In this document: one piece after another, positions 11,676 through 23,195 of the stretch
Numbering within the stretch: the stretch's first letter is position 1
Layout: each line of letters begins with the position of its first letter
NCBI RefSeq assembly: GCF_963422355.1
Contig: NC_085103.1
Location: 1,018,231-1,082,230 of the forward strand
Reading direction: 5' to 3'
From: Corticium candelabrum
Taxonomy: Eukaryota > Porifera > Homoscleromorpha > Homosclerophorida > Plakinidae
DNA length: 64,000 nt
Translations under genes and position numbers: made by a program
Notes under the pieces: generated by a model
What the model saw: the letters and a program-made list of their open reading frames with translations, nothing else
What the model was told of the DNA's origin: nothing
The model's database searches: none

Positions 11676-12746
11676 TTAGCTACTTTCAATAGTTATAAAG
11701 TATAGGCACTTACCTAGTGTTTGGAGAAGTTGTATCGTCTGCTTTGACCGGAGCATTCCTGTTGCAGTAACATACATTTTAGATGGTGGTAAATTGCTTA
11801 TCTTCACCTCAATAGAAACAGTCTTCGCTGAAGTTGAATGCAATGCATTTGCTATCATTTTACCAAATTGATCTCTGGACTCAATATCACTAAGGGTCTC
11901 CAAAAGCCACAATCCAGCTCTAGCTGAGAGCTTCAACAAAATCCGTGTACTTCTCTTTTTCGAAAACTTGAAATCTATTTCACAACGATTGACCTTCAAT
12001 TGACGAGCAATAATTTGTTAATTCAAAAGCTTCTCTTTCAATGTACTTTCTATCAGTACTTAGAAGCAGAGTAGCGGTGATAGTATTCTTGATGCAGAGA
12101 ATTGTAACATTATATACTTGCACTTCAGATGAACTTTCCTGATTCAGTTTATCGAAGTACTTGATACTAATTTTCAAGTCAGTGGCAATTTCTTTTGAGT
12201 TATCACGTTTTACATTGAAAGCAACTGATTTACTAGATGAGTCAATGGCAAAAGGACTTCCTCTTTAATGTAGTAGTCTCGAAAATTATCCACATTTATT
12301 AAAGAGTGTGTCGCTCCAAATTTGGGCAAATTTTTGTTTGGTAGTAGTAAACAGCAAAATTTTATATATTTTAGATTGCCTTTCCAAGGAAGAAATGTGG
12401 TCAACAACCATTGAGTATCATGAACTGACCAATTATTTCTTGTCCTGTCACGTAGTTGGAGCATCTCTTTATAATCAATAATTCTGTTAGAAACTAGTCT
12501 GTCTACTCCTATGTGATCTTCAAATGAAATGCTGCCACAATAGCCTTTGTTTAAAAAACATCTCAACATGTTCCACGAGGAGGAGGAGGAGGAGGACCAT
12601 AATATGTAGAAACTACAGCGCAACACAAATACGCACTTTCTAAACAATGCTCTAGACCTTGAAAAATTGCTTACCCAATAATAACGAAAAGAGAACCGTT
12701 GCAGCTGCATACCATTTTTGTCGGTTAGAGCTGCCGTAACTAGCAA
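11676..12746 (-). pseudogene. Unrecognised protein-coding region with two frameshifts
   Basis: Three consecutive minus-strand frames read as one protein of about 350 residues: 12746 to about 12250, then about 12245 to 12005 in another frame, then 11999 to 11676 in a third. The switches lie where the two frames overlap without stops (near 12250 and 12000), as expected from single-base indels or missed short introns. The product is hydrophilic, rich in Lys/Ser/Thr, with no signal peptide or motif that I recognise. A run of GGA triplets at 12579-12596 encodes a poly-Ser stretch near the amino end. Function unknown. Confidence 0.35.
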
Positions 12747-13777
12747 GCAGTTTCCTTAGGAAAATATATTCAAGGAATAATAGAACTTGATCAAATGGCG
12801 ATAAGCTTGCTAAAATCTTAGTTCTCTGTTGTAAAAATACAAATGGGACCATACTCGCAGACAACAAAAATATTTCAACAACAATAGTGTTTACCTTTCC
12901 TAACCACTCTTTCCATGTCTAGATATAAAATAAATCACAGTACTTTAGTTTACTTATAGGAATAATTACATAATCATTCAATCAGTAATATACAACAGCA
13001 CAGTGTAGATCTAGTAATGTCTGCTAGACCTACTTGTACACCTTCTGTTACAGGCACGTGACCTAAAAATTATTGCCATGCTAGGAGGTATTTAAGCTAA
13101 TACAACATATTTATAATTTACTTATTTTTTAGCTTATAGCTACATGAAGAGCCAACCGTGTATGTCAATAACACGAAAAGACGTAGGTGGTCATGCATAG
13201 TCACTTTATCAAGAAAAATAAAACAGAAATGTATTTTTAAATCTGAATAGAATGCTAAATAAATGTTTAAGTTTTAGATTACACAAAATATAAGCCAAAG
13301 CTAAATATTACACAGTCCGTAAGAACTTTCAAAGCCATATACCTTTGTCTTAGTTCATCATACCAACTTTGACTCAGGTATTGACATATATAATGCACAT
13401 GATAAACGGTAATGGGAGTACCACAGCATTACTACAATCTAGACGCTGCTCTGGCGCTGTAAGAATTGGCTTGGCGCAACATGAAGCCCCATTGCGCAAG
13501 CGAACACCCTTTACAATGAAGCTAACGACACGTCAACAAGTGCTTGGAGCAATTTTTACAGCAGTTTCAAGGTTACATACCACTCAGCGGTTGCTGCTGG
13601 GAGATTAGGTTGTGCCTCTTTACCGTACTAAATAAACAATTCAATACGACCTGAAGATGTCTCTTAAATGATGTCATCCTTAACTGTCAATCCTACTTTA
13701 GGGGTGCAGTATCCAGGTCAGCCATTCGAGCTTACGAGCTCACTAGATTTAGGAAAACCTTAGTTTATTTCAGTAAT
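12747..13777. other. Region without a recognisable gene
   Basis: AT-rich; one plus-strand frame (13369-13608) is unremarkable. Confidence 0.3.
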
Positions 13778-13950
13778 TTGCGTTAACTTCTTGCCTTCAC
13801 TAGCTGAGATATCCCTGCGCAACAGCACACCTGTCTGGTCGGAAAGTGTGGCTGTGGCGCGAAGGTCGAGCCCCTTGACCTCTGCGCATACGCCACTTGC
13901 CTCTCGTTCTGTTTCAGGGAATGGATACTTTTAGGACCGGATCCCGGCCC
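13778..13950. repeat. Direct repeat copy 1
   Basis: About 170 bp, from CGTTAACTTCTTGCC through TTTAGGACCGG, matching 14131-14310 at roughly 75% with shared blocks such as GAGATATCCCTGCG/GAGATGTCCCTACG and GACCTCTGCGCAT. Confidence 0.75.
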
Positions 13951-14130
13951 CCGGCCTTTCACGGTGCATAACCAACGGAGACGGGAAGGAGAGGGGAGGA
14001 AAAGCAAAATTGCATTGGCTGTCACAGAGGCTATAAGCGTAATGACACGGTTACGACTGCAGGGCTACGCATAGACACTTCCTTTCGACGCGCTTTTAAG
14101 TTTCGGGGTGGATTCAACTCTGTCTAACTG

Positions 14131-14310
14131 CGTTAAACTGCATTTGACTCCTTACCTTTACTCGTTGAGATGTCCCTACGCGACACTATATCTGCCTGGT
14201 CGGAAGGTGTCGCTCTGGGGCGAGGGTCAAAACCCCGGACCTCTGCGCATGCTCCACTTGCTTCTGGTTTTGTGTCTCAGGGAACGGCTACTTTTAGGAC
14301 CAAACGGGGT
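14131..14310. repeat. Direct repeat copy 2
   Basis: Same orientation as copy 1, offset about 353 bp. Lies next to the 3' end of the DIRS-like element; whether it is part of that element's complex terminal repeats is untested. Confidence 0.75.
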
Positions 14311-14639
14311 TTGCTCTTAGACCAAACCTTCGGTCCGGGTAGGGTAACCAGACTTGAGACTGTACTCTAAGTCTGCCTATCACAAACAGTTGGGCGACAG
14401 TCCCATGGGACAGACAGCAGCTAGCGAAGGAAAGCGAGCCATTACAAAACATGAACGGAAAAAGGGGTGTCCAGCGAGACCCCGGATGGTGTCTACACGA
14501 AGATCCTACATACTTACGCCAGACTGCTTGTGTCCTCTACATTAGATGTGTTATAAGTATACAGCGGTAATGACACACAATAGGTGGCTAATTGTTTCGA
14601 TCAGCGTGCATGATGCCTGGCAGGCAACTTCTTATACGC
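14311..14639. other. Region without a recognisable gene
   Basis: Between the direct repeats and the recombinase gene of the DIRS-like element. Expected to hold that element's 3' terminal region, but I could not define an inverted terminal repeat or internal complementary region. Confidence 0.3.
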
Positions 14640-14649
14640 CTCAAATAAT

Positions 14650-15242
14650 TCTTTACTTTTCGACCGTCCCAACTCTTTGATGGTAGAATCGTCTATGCCA
14701 CGGGCCTTGGCAGTTGTGGCGGCACCGATTTGTAAGCTATGGACAGTAAACCCTGAGCAATCTACCCCTGCTGACGACAATGCCCGCTACACCCTTTACA
14801 CAAGTCTGTTGCAGTATAGATGACAACCGTCGCTGAAGACGAGCAGCGGCCTCGAACGAGTGCACTGACAGCCATGTATGCCAAGAGCGACGATAATGGG
14901 CGGATATCATTGGCGCTTCGTCCAAGATAGACATCGGCAGAGCAGCAGAAGGGATCTGTCTTCGACTGCTTGAGGTACAGACGAACAAGGGTTGAGTTCT
15001 CGTGAGAGTTGGTCGTAATATTTTGAGGTGTTAGCTGAGAAGCAGGGTCGAAGCCAAACAGTGATGACACGGTGAACTCGCCCCCTCAGAAAACGGAGAA
15101 AGCGCGTGCAGTAGGATGCCCAGAATATAACCGTATTGTAGCTAAGAAGCTGCTGAAACCAGACGCCCTTGATTTCGCGAAGCTCCATCTGTGTGATAGG
15201 AAGGCGTTGAAAGGTTTGGCCATTACCTCGCGTGCGGCGCAC
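14650..15242 (-). pseudogene. DIRS tyrosine recombinase, frameshifted
   Basis: Starts with R-L-P-I-T-Q-M-E-L-R-E-I-K in one frame (15242-15100), then Q-L-T-P-Q-N-I and Leu-Lys-Gln-Ser-Lys-Thr-Asp-Pro-Phe in another (15070-14940), followed by L-G-R-S-A-N-D and Leu-Leu-Ala-Tyr. These are the N-terminal helix, the conserved Lys-containing hairpin and the helix before the catalytic His-x-x-Arg in DIRS recombinases. The catalytic C-terminal motifs were not found in frame. This enzyme would integrate the circular cDNA. Confidence 0.75.
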
Positions 15243-15689
15243 TCCACGCAGAACATATATTAGTTGGTGAAGAGCAGACGCAAACGGGTTCTCATGGCCA
15301 TATTAAAGATGCAGGTGACGTACGGAAGATATGTTACATTTGATGGTCTTGCGTGTAAGCTGTTTCTTGAGAGCCGCAACGAAAGGACACAGATACTTTC
15401 GGACGTAGGCAGTGGAAGAATTGAATCTTTGGCAACATCGGCGGTACCGAGATTGACCGGTATAGAGTCGCCGGAGCTAAGCTGGAAGGAAAGAGTCGAC
15501 TAGCCTCCATCTCCAGCTGGGTTAGCTTTAGGCAATATCCGACGGTTTCAAGATCGCTAGGAATTGCATCGAGACTTGATCTGGGGATAAACGTAGATGT
15601 TTGTGAAAAACGCGGGCCGTTAGCAGTTTCTTACGAGACAGAGAATTTGCGACGTGATTAGATTTTTACAAAAACTCAATGGCCTGCCA

Positions 15690-15960
15690 AATGAATGAAA
15701 ATGGGCTGCAACAAACGTGAGAAGACTCAGCTGGTGCATCACCACCTTGTCGTGACGGCAGTAGTTGTGCAAGGCGGACACAAGAGTGGTATTGTCGCAT
15801 CGGAATTGAATGCACTCGTCGTGCCATGAACGACCCCAAGCGACGCTAGCGAGAAGAGCCGTTATGCACTCCTTTGCTGCAATAGAGCAGTTACTTCACC
15901 CTATTGACTATTCCCATGGTAGCCAGTGCTGGCACCAGACAGGCACACAACCCTATAAAC
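15690..15960 (-). pseudogene. DIRS RNase H remnant
   Basis: Minus-strand translation shows A-A-K-E-C-I-T-A-L-L-A-S-V-A-W-G and F-R-C-D-N-T-T-L-V-S-A-L followed by M-H-Q-L: the Lys-Glu and Arg-Cys-Asp-Asn motifs of the DIRS RNase H. It sits between RT and recombinase as expected. Confidence 0.65.
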
Positions 15961-16006
15961 CTGAGGAGTCCGAACTCATTCGCAGGGTTTGGTCTGCGAG
16001 ACAAGA

Positions 16007-16990
16007 TTACGTAGATAGCATGTACCATTCCACCGGACCAGGAAGGTATCCCACCACGGTAAATCTGCTCGCACCTCTGCATTCAGCCGAACCTAGTAAT
16101 TTAGGCACTTGCGGTGGAAAGATAAGTCGATGAGGCCGGGGAAGGAAACATCTTCCGGCCTTGACGACCAACGCAGCTTGCTGCGGGGCGCCAACCAACG
16201 ACAGCAGCTCTCTCTTGGTGCAAGAGCGACGACCAAGCCAATCGCTAACAATTCGACAGGTTTGTTTTAGCTTAGCTTGCGACAGGCAGATCGTACCTGT
16301 ATACGAATTTAGCTGCAGCCTTAGCAATTCAAAGCACGATGACGGCCTCTCCAGCGTTTTTGCGGCTATTGGAACCCCGGGGCAATTTTATGTGGGAAGC
16401 GCTGTAGCCAAATTCTTGGCGCACTCGCTGCAGTTCGACGCTCGGAAAATGGATTTTTCCAGGCAGTAAATACCGGAGGTGATTCATCTGCCGATACATA
16501 ATCCAGAGAAGAGCGTCTGCTACGGCCGAGAATATCTTGGGCGCAGAGCGAAGACCAAGGGAGAGCACGATCAAGGTAGACGACTCACTTCCAGCGCACA
16601 CCTAAAATGTGATGGTCATCTTGGTGTACCACGATTTGGCGATAGGCACCCTTTCTATGTCCAGCTTAGCCATCAACGCTCCAGAAATTCGCTGCAAGAG
16701 ATGCCGCGCTGCCTCCTCAACACGAACATTGCACAGAGAGCATAGGTCTGTAGCGATGCCTTCGTTGATGCTGGCCAGACGGGGTGAGATCAACGATTAG
16801 TCGCCAGCGCCCGTGTTGGTGGTTCTTAGGTACCAAACCTATCGGGCTTACCTGAACTGCGGACACGCCACGATCCACTGGACTGAACACACGGGATTCT
16901 GCAAGCTCAGCTCTGAGGTAGCTGTCGACGACCGACGAGTTGGAAGTAGCCGATTGCATGTTTTGTTTCACTTATTTGCACTTCGCATAG
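16007..16990 (-). pseudogene. DIRS reverse transcriptase remnant
   Basis: Motifs seen in successive frames: V-S-P-I-G-L-V-P-K followed by R-W-R-L-I-V-D-L (fingers, 16900-16830), A-L-M-A-K-L-D-I-E (catalytic motif A, about 16670), L-R-S-A-P-K-I-F-S-A-V-A-D-A-L (motif B, about 16560) and the RT/RNase H connection W-L-G-R-R-S-C-T-K-R-E-L-L-S-L (about 16240). These are diagnostic of DIRS1-like RTs. At least three frameshifts interrupt the frame. Confidence 0.85.
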
Positions 16991-17460
16991 CCGGAGGCAA
17001 AGCCGATCATGAAACTGTCTGTTATGCCATCCAGTATGTAGTTACCAAAGCACTGGTCCGCGTGAGATGCGAGCTCCCAACGCCATGCTACCACCTCTAG
17101 TGGTAAGACGGAGGAAGCCGATTCGGGCCTCGGTACACGACCAGAAGGACGAAAACTGTCGATGGCCAAGAGCTCAAGCAAATGGTGTTACTAATTGCCG
17201 TGCAGGTTACAATCCCGGGCTGATGAGTGTGGCATACCTGTGAGCGTAGAGTGATATATACGGCATTGTAACTATCGTAGCGTCAGGAGACCAACTAGAG
17301 ACAACTCGGGCTGTAGGACTAAGTAAACATGTAAGACATTTCTATTTTTAACGGAACAGCAAGAATGATTGAACCAGAAAATCTCCAAATGACAGAACGC
17401 AAATACGATAGTACGCTACCCCATAGACACAGTCCTGTACAGCGCTGGGGCGTGGCTGAT

Positions 17461-18290
17461 CTATCGCTGCCGAGGCGCTCTCCCCACTGAGGTTGCACCC
17501 TGCTCACGGCCAGAATTCTGGGGGCTTTTGGAAGCGGATGAGCTTGAAGATGGGTCCGGGCACTCTGGCAGCTTCTGAGAGAGTCGACATCGCAGACACA
17601 TATGACGGTAAGTGCAGTCCTGGAAGCCGCTGCACGATCGAGGCAAAATGTTAGTTATGGCAGACAGGTTAGTAACCTGCAGAGCCTCTCATAGACCGAT
17701 TGTGCGTACGTACGTGCTACATCGACTGGCTGGTTAGCTTGAAGAGGGAATCAGCTGCAGCAGAGATGGCTCTGGCTCTAAAGCACACAATGAGGCAGGG
17801 TAGTCGGCTTCAAGTCAGTGCGGGCAGCGGGAGAAGGGTGCCTGGTGCATGGCTAGAATGGTTGACGCATATAGCAATGCGTGGTTCTGACTCCACGAGA
17901 GCGAGTGATTGGCCACAGGTAGCCGCCGGAACGCTGCATCATAGAGAAGCCAACCAGTCCCGCTGTGTCACTGCGCCTCGTACACGACTAGCCGCAAGAA
18001 TCCCAGGAGATCGAGCGCTCTGAGCGGGTGGCGCTGCAGGAGAACGCCGCCGTACACAGCTAAACACTGTACCCAGGCCGGTATGCCCATGATTTGACCG
18101 AGACGACGACGGTTGGGCGCTTCACCTTGGCCTGTTTGTGAACTTTGCATAAGCCTCAGTATCTCCAAGTTGTCAGGTAATAGTTCGGCAAAGTGCACGT
18201 ACTGCAGTGCTTGGATCTGGCAAACGACGTGAGCCGGAATGGGTACTGTGCCGTCGCTAACGATTCATGACCTAACAGAAATCAAATCTG
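17461..18290 (-). pseudogene. DIRS gag-like protein remnant
   Basis: The 5' part reads I-P-A-H-V-V followed by H-F-A-E-L-L-P-D-N-L, then I-P-A-W-V-Q-C-L-A-V-Y-G-G-V-L; the 3' part (17646-17461) has a Cys/His cluster with C-x-Y-R-H-x-C-L-R-C followed by a Ser-rich tail. This matches the usual DIRS gag order (membrane-like helical core, then a zinc finger). Frames change between the pieces. Confidence 0.6.
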
Positions 18291-18350
18291 GCGCCTGAGG
18301 CCGCAAGATGAGTCCGAAGTCTCGCCCGGGCTGAATAGTTTGACCTCTTG

Positions 18351-20118
18351 CAGCGCTGGCGCAGCCGGCAGGACTCGCAGAGTTAGACCTAAATACCGAC
18401 AATGCCTCGGTGTCAATACGTAATCACTTTGAGTGCGCCGTTAATTACGCAGGCACACTTTAGCTTATCAGCGCTGGCTCACACAGATGCCACTTACACA
18501 ACGCAAGACAAGAAGCTGCAGTAGTTGAGTAGAAGCCGGTTCGAGCGACAGCGCCCGAGTGACAGGCGCGGAAGACCGCCCCAATCATCGGCGTAAGACT
18601 CAAATGACAATTAATGTGTGGGAGACAGCAGAGAACAAAAATGGCACCATGCCAGTCGACAACGACAGTATTTACCAGGTGCCCTTACCGCTATGAGTAA
18701 CCGGTATGACTTACACAGCCAGCAGTCTCAAGGAGCAGGTAGACGAGAGCGTGGACCAAGCGATATGAACTCACGGACCAACATACACGGGACACGACAT
18801 GCAACTGCCGTGCAAATATGACCAATACTGTAACGTGGCTACTTTGTTGCTGCCTTGTCTGGCACACTGCAAAATTGGCGATATTACTCAAAGACATGTA
18901 CGTGATCGGTTGGACGTATAAGCACATATATATGGCCAGCTTTTGTCAGACTGAGATGTAGAATTCATGAAGGCTTTTCAAAACGCTCAAGCCATTTACC
19001 GTGCAGTGAAAAACACACAGAGGATTACCTAAATTTTTTGATGAGGATCACATGATTTGTCATGGGAATCTAAGTCAGATAATCATGGACTAACGCATCA
19101 CTTGTGTGACATGTTAGACTGTCTTCACGAAAAAATCTAGTGGACAGTTTCCGAATTTGGTACAATAACCACACAATATAACACTTTCCCGGGAATCATA
19201 CTACGGCACTTCTCAATACAATTTTGAAAATTTTACAGTAATTGCAGGGAGAATACAAGAGTGCAATCAGTGGTCCGCAGGTACGCGACGTCGATGTAGA
19301 TCGCATGATCGCACCTGCAAGATTGGCTCTTCTTAAAGAAGTCACGTTCCCAATGCCAAATCAGTCACGTGAAGCAAAAGCAATGTACTACGATTCCTGA
19401 TACTCGCCATACTTTAATTATTGCGGGAGAAATTAAGGTTTTACCTGGCTAGGCAGTGTTCAAGTGATACTGGTTGAAAAATGTACGTCCACTACCTGTC
19501 AAGCCACTGGTGCAAGAAGGTCTATCATATGGCACGATAGTGGAATGTGATAAGATTGTAGAAACTTCTTTTCTCTTATCGTGTTAAATTGCTGTTGAGA
19601 GCAGACTCCAATTTAGAGTTGCTACGACCAGGCTACGTTTTTGGTAAATAAGAATGAGGTTATTGATAAAGAGGTTTTAAATAAAATTACATTATGTAGT
19701 AAGAGTAGAAAAAGTGATGGACACTCTAAAGCAGGCCACCTTGGTATTCTGGTACTAAAGAGGGTGGCAAGTTCGTGGACATGTGGTTATTCGCTGGCGC
19801 CTCAATGTCGTTGTTCAGTCAGATAACATACAAGAAGGTATGACAGAATGACAATATATACTTGTGAAAATATTTTGCTGTTAGGTTGAACTGTTGTGCT
19901 TGTGTCTACGCTTTAAGCTAAAAGGAGGTTACAGCTTTATGCATGTTTTAGTTTTTAAATAAACAATAGTGTTAATCAATGTATCTCAATAATCTCGTAA
20001 CAATCATCATGTCAACGGATAGTGAGATTCCAAATATTTGTTGAAGGTCTTTGTCCGTAACCAAACACAAAAGCATTATACTTTTTGTAGCCAGAAATAT
20101 GTCAACAGGCTTTCCAAA
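18351..20118. other. Mostly unrecognised; possible decayed retroelement pol
   Basis: Plus-strand short open pieces (19250-19400 and 19641-19826) have a retroelement flavour (Lys-Ala-Gly-His-Leu-Gly-Ile, and a F-V-D-M-W-L-F-A-G-A-S stretch where a protease D-T-G-A could have been) but not enough to call. Nothing recognised in 18351-19240 or 19830-20118. Confidence 0.2.
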
Positions 20119-20568
20119 TCACCAGTGCCAACAGAAGAGTTTTACACTCAAAGTTCCACTGGTAAGGTCATACCTACAGTTTGGGTCTTTCACATTCACT
20201 TTGTCCAAATCAGAAATATATGTCAGCACGGCTTGTGGCTCCCACAATTGAGATGTAGTGGAAGTATCACACTTAGCTCTTATCAGTGACGAATGCCATC
20301 CATTAGAATCAACTACAGGAGGAAAATGCACTTGCATGTGTTTGGAAAATGTTAGTCCATGAGGTTCAAAGGCATACAGAGGACTTACAATGTATTCATC
20401 ATTGGCTTTAGTAGATGGTGGCATTAGCCTTTTGTCAACATACATATCAATGTTTATGTTGACTGGTTCACTCACAACACCATCAGGAACAGAAACAGAC
20501 AAGCTGCTTGAGCTGTAGCGTCTACCTTTAGGACCAACAGTTGTCTCCAGTGTTGCAATGGGCTTCAC
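20119..20568 (-). CDS. ZU5-domain exon
   Basis: A 149-codon open exon. It carries the ZU5 signature: A-T-L-E-T-T-V-G-P-K-G-R-R near the start, V-P-D-G-V-V-S-E-P-V-N-I, then V-S-P-L-Y-A-F-E-P-H-G-L-T-F-S-K and a following beta strand H-F-P-P. ZU5 domains occur in UNC5 netrin receptors, ankyrins and PIDD, often with death domains. The exon is preceded by a plausible acceptor; the 3' end has Trp-stop, or a splice donor (CTG|GTGATT). It lies on the same strand as, and downstream of, the linker and CARD-like exons at 21.9-22.9 kb, so the three could belong to one gene; that link is an inference. Confidence 0.8.
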   Translation of the reverse strand: MKPIATLETTVGPKGRRYSSSSLSVSVPDGVVSEPVNINIDMYVDKRLMPPSTKANDEYIVSPLYAFEPHGLTFSKHMQVHFPPVVDSNGWHSSLIRAKCDTSTTSQLWEPQAVLTYISDLDKVNVKDPNCRYDLTSGTLSVKLFCWHW

Positions 20569-21670
20569 TTATTCCATCTCCTTAACACAACACTGAAATT
20601 AGCAAATAAACTTGTTAGTAAACCAACAAGTTGCTTGAACTTAGAAGTAAAGTGAACTACAAAAATACAATACAACACCACTTCCTATTGCCTTCCAAAG
20701 CACACAGCAATGGACAAGGCACTTTAACCAGCTTCTATTACTACCATAAAGTAGACATGCCCACCACATGGCTCTAACACATGTGTACAGTGTAAGGCAA
20801 GAGGCACAAACGCTCATGCATTTGACACCATTGAGAATCCCCTCACGTTGTGCTTACTACGCCTACTGTACCGTATTTACACAGCCATCCGTCTAACCGC
20901 AATTTTGATTGTCGTAATGAGGTGACCCCAGAGCTGTCAGAGCCAAAACAAAACATTAATGTGGGAAAAAAGGCACGTGCACATTTAGATTAGACGTTTC
21001 TTATCTTTGACTTTGGATACGCTAACAAAAATGAATAGAGATTCACTAAAAGATGAGCCGCTTCGTCCGACAAACAGACGCTGTCATGGACAACGCACAT
21101 TCCCCTTCGCAAATTCTTGTCCAGTGCCAAATATCAGTTGAAGACGACACTAACTGATTTTCAATTTTGCAACAAGACGGCGGCAGCTCAGCCACGCAAA
21201 CCGAAAATTCAAGCGGTCAGACTGCAGAACCACTATGCAGAAAAACTGTGGAACAAGCGAAATTTTACAAGTCAGATACAGCTACACCTTCGCTCTCTAG
21301 ACGCCTGGTTGTTGGTGGGAACACATTGATGTGCAAATATAATTATAGCTGTTGTTTCTATGTACTAAAACCGTAAAGTCGTAGCGAAAGACTAAACGCC
21401 ATGTACAGGACCGACGCCGGATGGCCGAGTTCTTGCTAGCAGCTACCAAACAAAGAGAGGTGGAGCCTAATGACAACATCACGTTTGTCTATTGGTCGGG
21501 AATTACACCTTTTCTCGTCATTGGTCGGAATATCTTTATTTGCTTCTGCGCTAATCGAGTATAAATACTGTTGGTCAGTCATCTAACTATTTCTATACCC
21601 TTAGCCCGGAAATCCGGGACTCTGGTAATGAAGTTGTGTTCTACTTCATTATATATGTGCATGTATGTAG

Positions 21671-21672
<2 letters not shown>
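20569..21672. other. Region without a recognisable gene
   Basis: Overlapping plus and minus frames at 21117-21482 are unremarkable. Nothing else recognised. Confidence 0.3.

Positions 21673-21752
<80 letters not shown>
21673..21752. repeat. (GT)n microsatellite
   Basis: About 80 bp of GT. It sits at the same relative position as the (TG)n at 39761, just outside the segmental duplicate. Confidence 0.97.
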
Positions 21753-21753
<1 letters not shown>

Positions 21754-21956
21754 CACCCACCTTACACACGAGCACAACCTTCATACCACACAAAAATATT
21801 AATTTTTTTGTCAATTACCTGAGTCATCTGTAGTGTCTTCTCTAGATCATGTGTATGCATGGGATCAGAATATCTATAGGTACAACTCCTACTTTTGTTT
21901 TATGAGCTAGGAAACCAAGAACATGAAAACAAACTTAGAGTAGATCAATTAGTTTA

Positions 21957-22060
21957 TCAAGTTCGACAGGTGTAAGTTCGGCATCATCTGAGTGTGTAGC
22001 CTCTGGTGCTGCTGCTTGCCTATGTACGCCTCCACTGCAAGGTTCAGTTTCCTAAACACC
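21957..22060 (-). pseudogene. Linker exon (acidic, Ala/Pro-rich), splice donor lost
   Basis: Reads Glu-Thr-Glu-Pro-Cys-Ser-Gly-Gly-Val-His, then A-P-E-A-T-H-S-D-D-A-E-L-T-P. It is the counterpart of the exon at 40087-40194. At the end, where that copy has AAA|GTAATTG, this copy has AAACTAATTG, so the GT donor has become CT and translation would run to a stop a few codons on. Confidence 0.55.
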
Positions 22061-22506
22061 AACAACAACAAAGTAAAGTCTTAATAAAAAAAGTGTACAA
22101 ACACCTTAAATATACGGCGCGTGTACAAGCGAGCTGAGCTAGATGTCCATGCAGTACAGCAAATTCAATGAGTCAAGAAAGTTGCGGTGGTGCATCCTCT
22201 CTAGAGAACAGAGATATTAACGGTACGTTTCGTTTTTTCTATGCTGCGTTAAAAGAAATCACAAAAAATTAGCTTCTCTTTTTGTGCTAATTCGTGTCAG
22301 TAAAACTTTTTGACCGTCGCGCAATCGCGTATGAAACCGTCGTAAGGTACGCTGAGAGGGCGCATGGTCACTCGGCTCAGCTCTTACTGAGCTGCTTCTG
22401 TACGTCCCACGCACTGCTTTGTGCAAGAAAACCATCCAATAAAAAATGTTTTTGAGCAGCGCAAGCGATTAATTAATTAATATCGTGACCATGACAGCAT
22501 CCAAAA

Positions 22507-22875
22507 TCACGAGACTTTATGTCTGATTGATATCAACGACGTAGGTTCCACACTATATTTATATTTACACGTACGCTTACTTTCAGACCGTAGCATAACA
22601 GCCAAGGGCCCATATCCAACCTTGTCATCTTCCAATATATTACAAAAATTTGAAATGATCCAAGAGGCTTCTTTTCTAGCAATCCCAAACAAGCAGCGAA
22701 CCTTCTCTTCTTCTGTGTTCGGTTGCACTTTATCCACTGTCAAACGTCCGTCGGAATCAAGCAGTCTCGAGTAGCAGACATGGTCTAGTACAGTGCCGCT
22801 CACTTGTAATCTTGTAGTCAGATCGCTGTAACGTGGTCACATGTGACTTTGCCATTTACGATCAGCTGCAGACAT
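22507..22875 (-). pseudogene. CARD-like exon, copy A (one in-frame TGA)
   Basis: From the ATG at 22875 the frame reads Met-Ser-Ala-Ala-Asp-Arg-Lys-Trp, hits one TGA (about 22838) and continues open to 22507. The body (R-L-T-V-D-K-V-Q-P-N-T-E-E-E-K-V, then a run with S-N-F-C-N-I-L-E and G-P-L-A-V-M-L) has the six-helix CARD pattern. It is closely related to copy B at 34.2-34.6 kb (same V-Q-P-N-x-E-E-E-K-V). A donor-like GTGTAAAT lies near the 3' end. CARD modules mediate homotypic adaptor assembly in apoptosis and innate immunity. Confidence 0.65.
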
Positions 22876-23109
22876 GTTTTGAAAGCGTCATGTACAGCTA
22901 ACCAAATGAAAAGATGAATACGTTGAGCGCCTAGGTTAAAAAAGAACCCGAACAATTACGAGGTTATCTCATCTCCGTTTACTTTATCTGTACTAATACT
23001 ATCTCATGTTTCCGTTGTCATATCTAGGCTGTTTGTGAAGACTCTATAGACGATCGTTTAATTAAGAAGCATGCATGCAGCTCTCCATTGGAATAACAGA
23101 GTTTATATA
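22876..23109. other. Spacer between CARD-like exon and transposon
   Basis: No feature recognised. The transposon insertion begins right after the TA at 23108-23109. Confidence 0.3.
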
Positions 23110-23195
23110 GCCTCGTACCAGACCCTCTCGCGCGTCGTGCCCGGTTCTCGTATAACACGAAAACGCTGGAGAGGGTCTGGGATCATACCGCCTAC
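23110..23195 (+). repeat. Left TIR of the DUF6589/RecQ transposon
   Basis: Matches the reverse complement of 28101-28186 with only a few differences. The TIR itself contains an internal inverted repeat (CCAGACCCTCTC .. GAGAGGGTCTGG), so each end could fold into a hairpin. Confidence 0.92.

Larger units (their letters stand above)
14640..18350 (-). mobile_element. DIRS-type retrotransposon (tyrosine-recombinase), decayed
   Basis: On the minus strand the pieces come in DIRS order: gag (about 18290-17461), RT (about 16990-16480), RNase H (about 16330-15690) and tyrosine recombinase (about 15242-14650). Such elements integrate through a phage-like recombinase and make no target duplication. Boundaries are approximate because terminal repeats were not resolved; every domain has frameshifts. 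Confidence 0.8.
21640..22560. repeat. Segmental duplicate, copy A
   Basis: Matches 39760-40697 in the same orientation at an estimated 75-85% identity, including the microsatellite, a CATGTGT.TGCATGGGATCAGAA block, the linker exon and CGGCGCGTGTAC.. to GCACTGCTTTGTGC. Confidence 0.85.

Noticed and set aside
12579..12596. GGA triplet run as a microsatellite exon marker
   Set aside because: Only about six units; not informative.
19641..19826. Retroelement integrase/protease piece
   Set aside because: K-A-G-H-L-G-I and F-A-G-A-S resemble retroelement motifs, but there is no supporting context or second motif.
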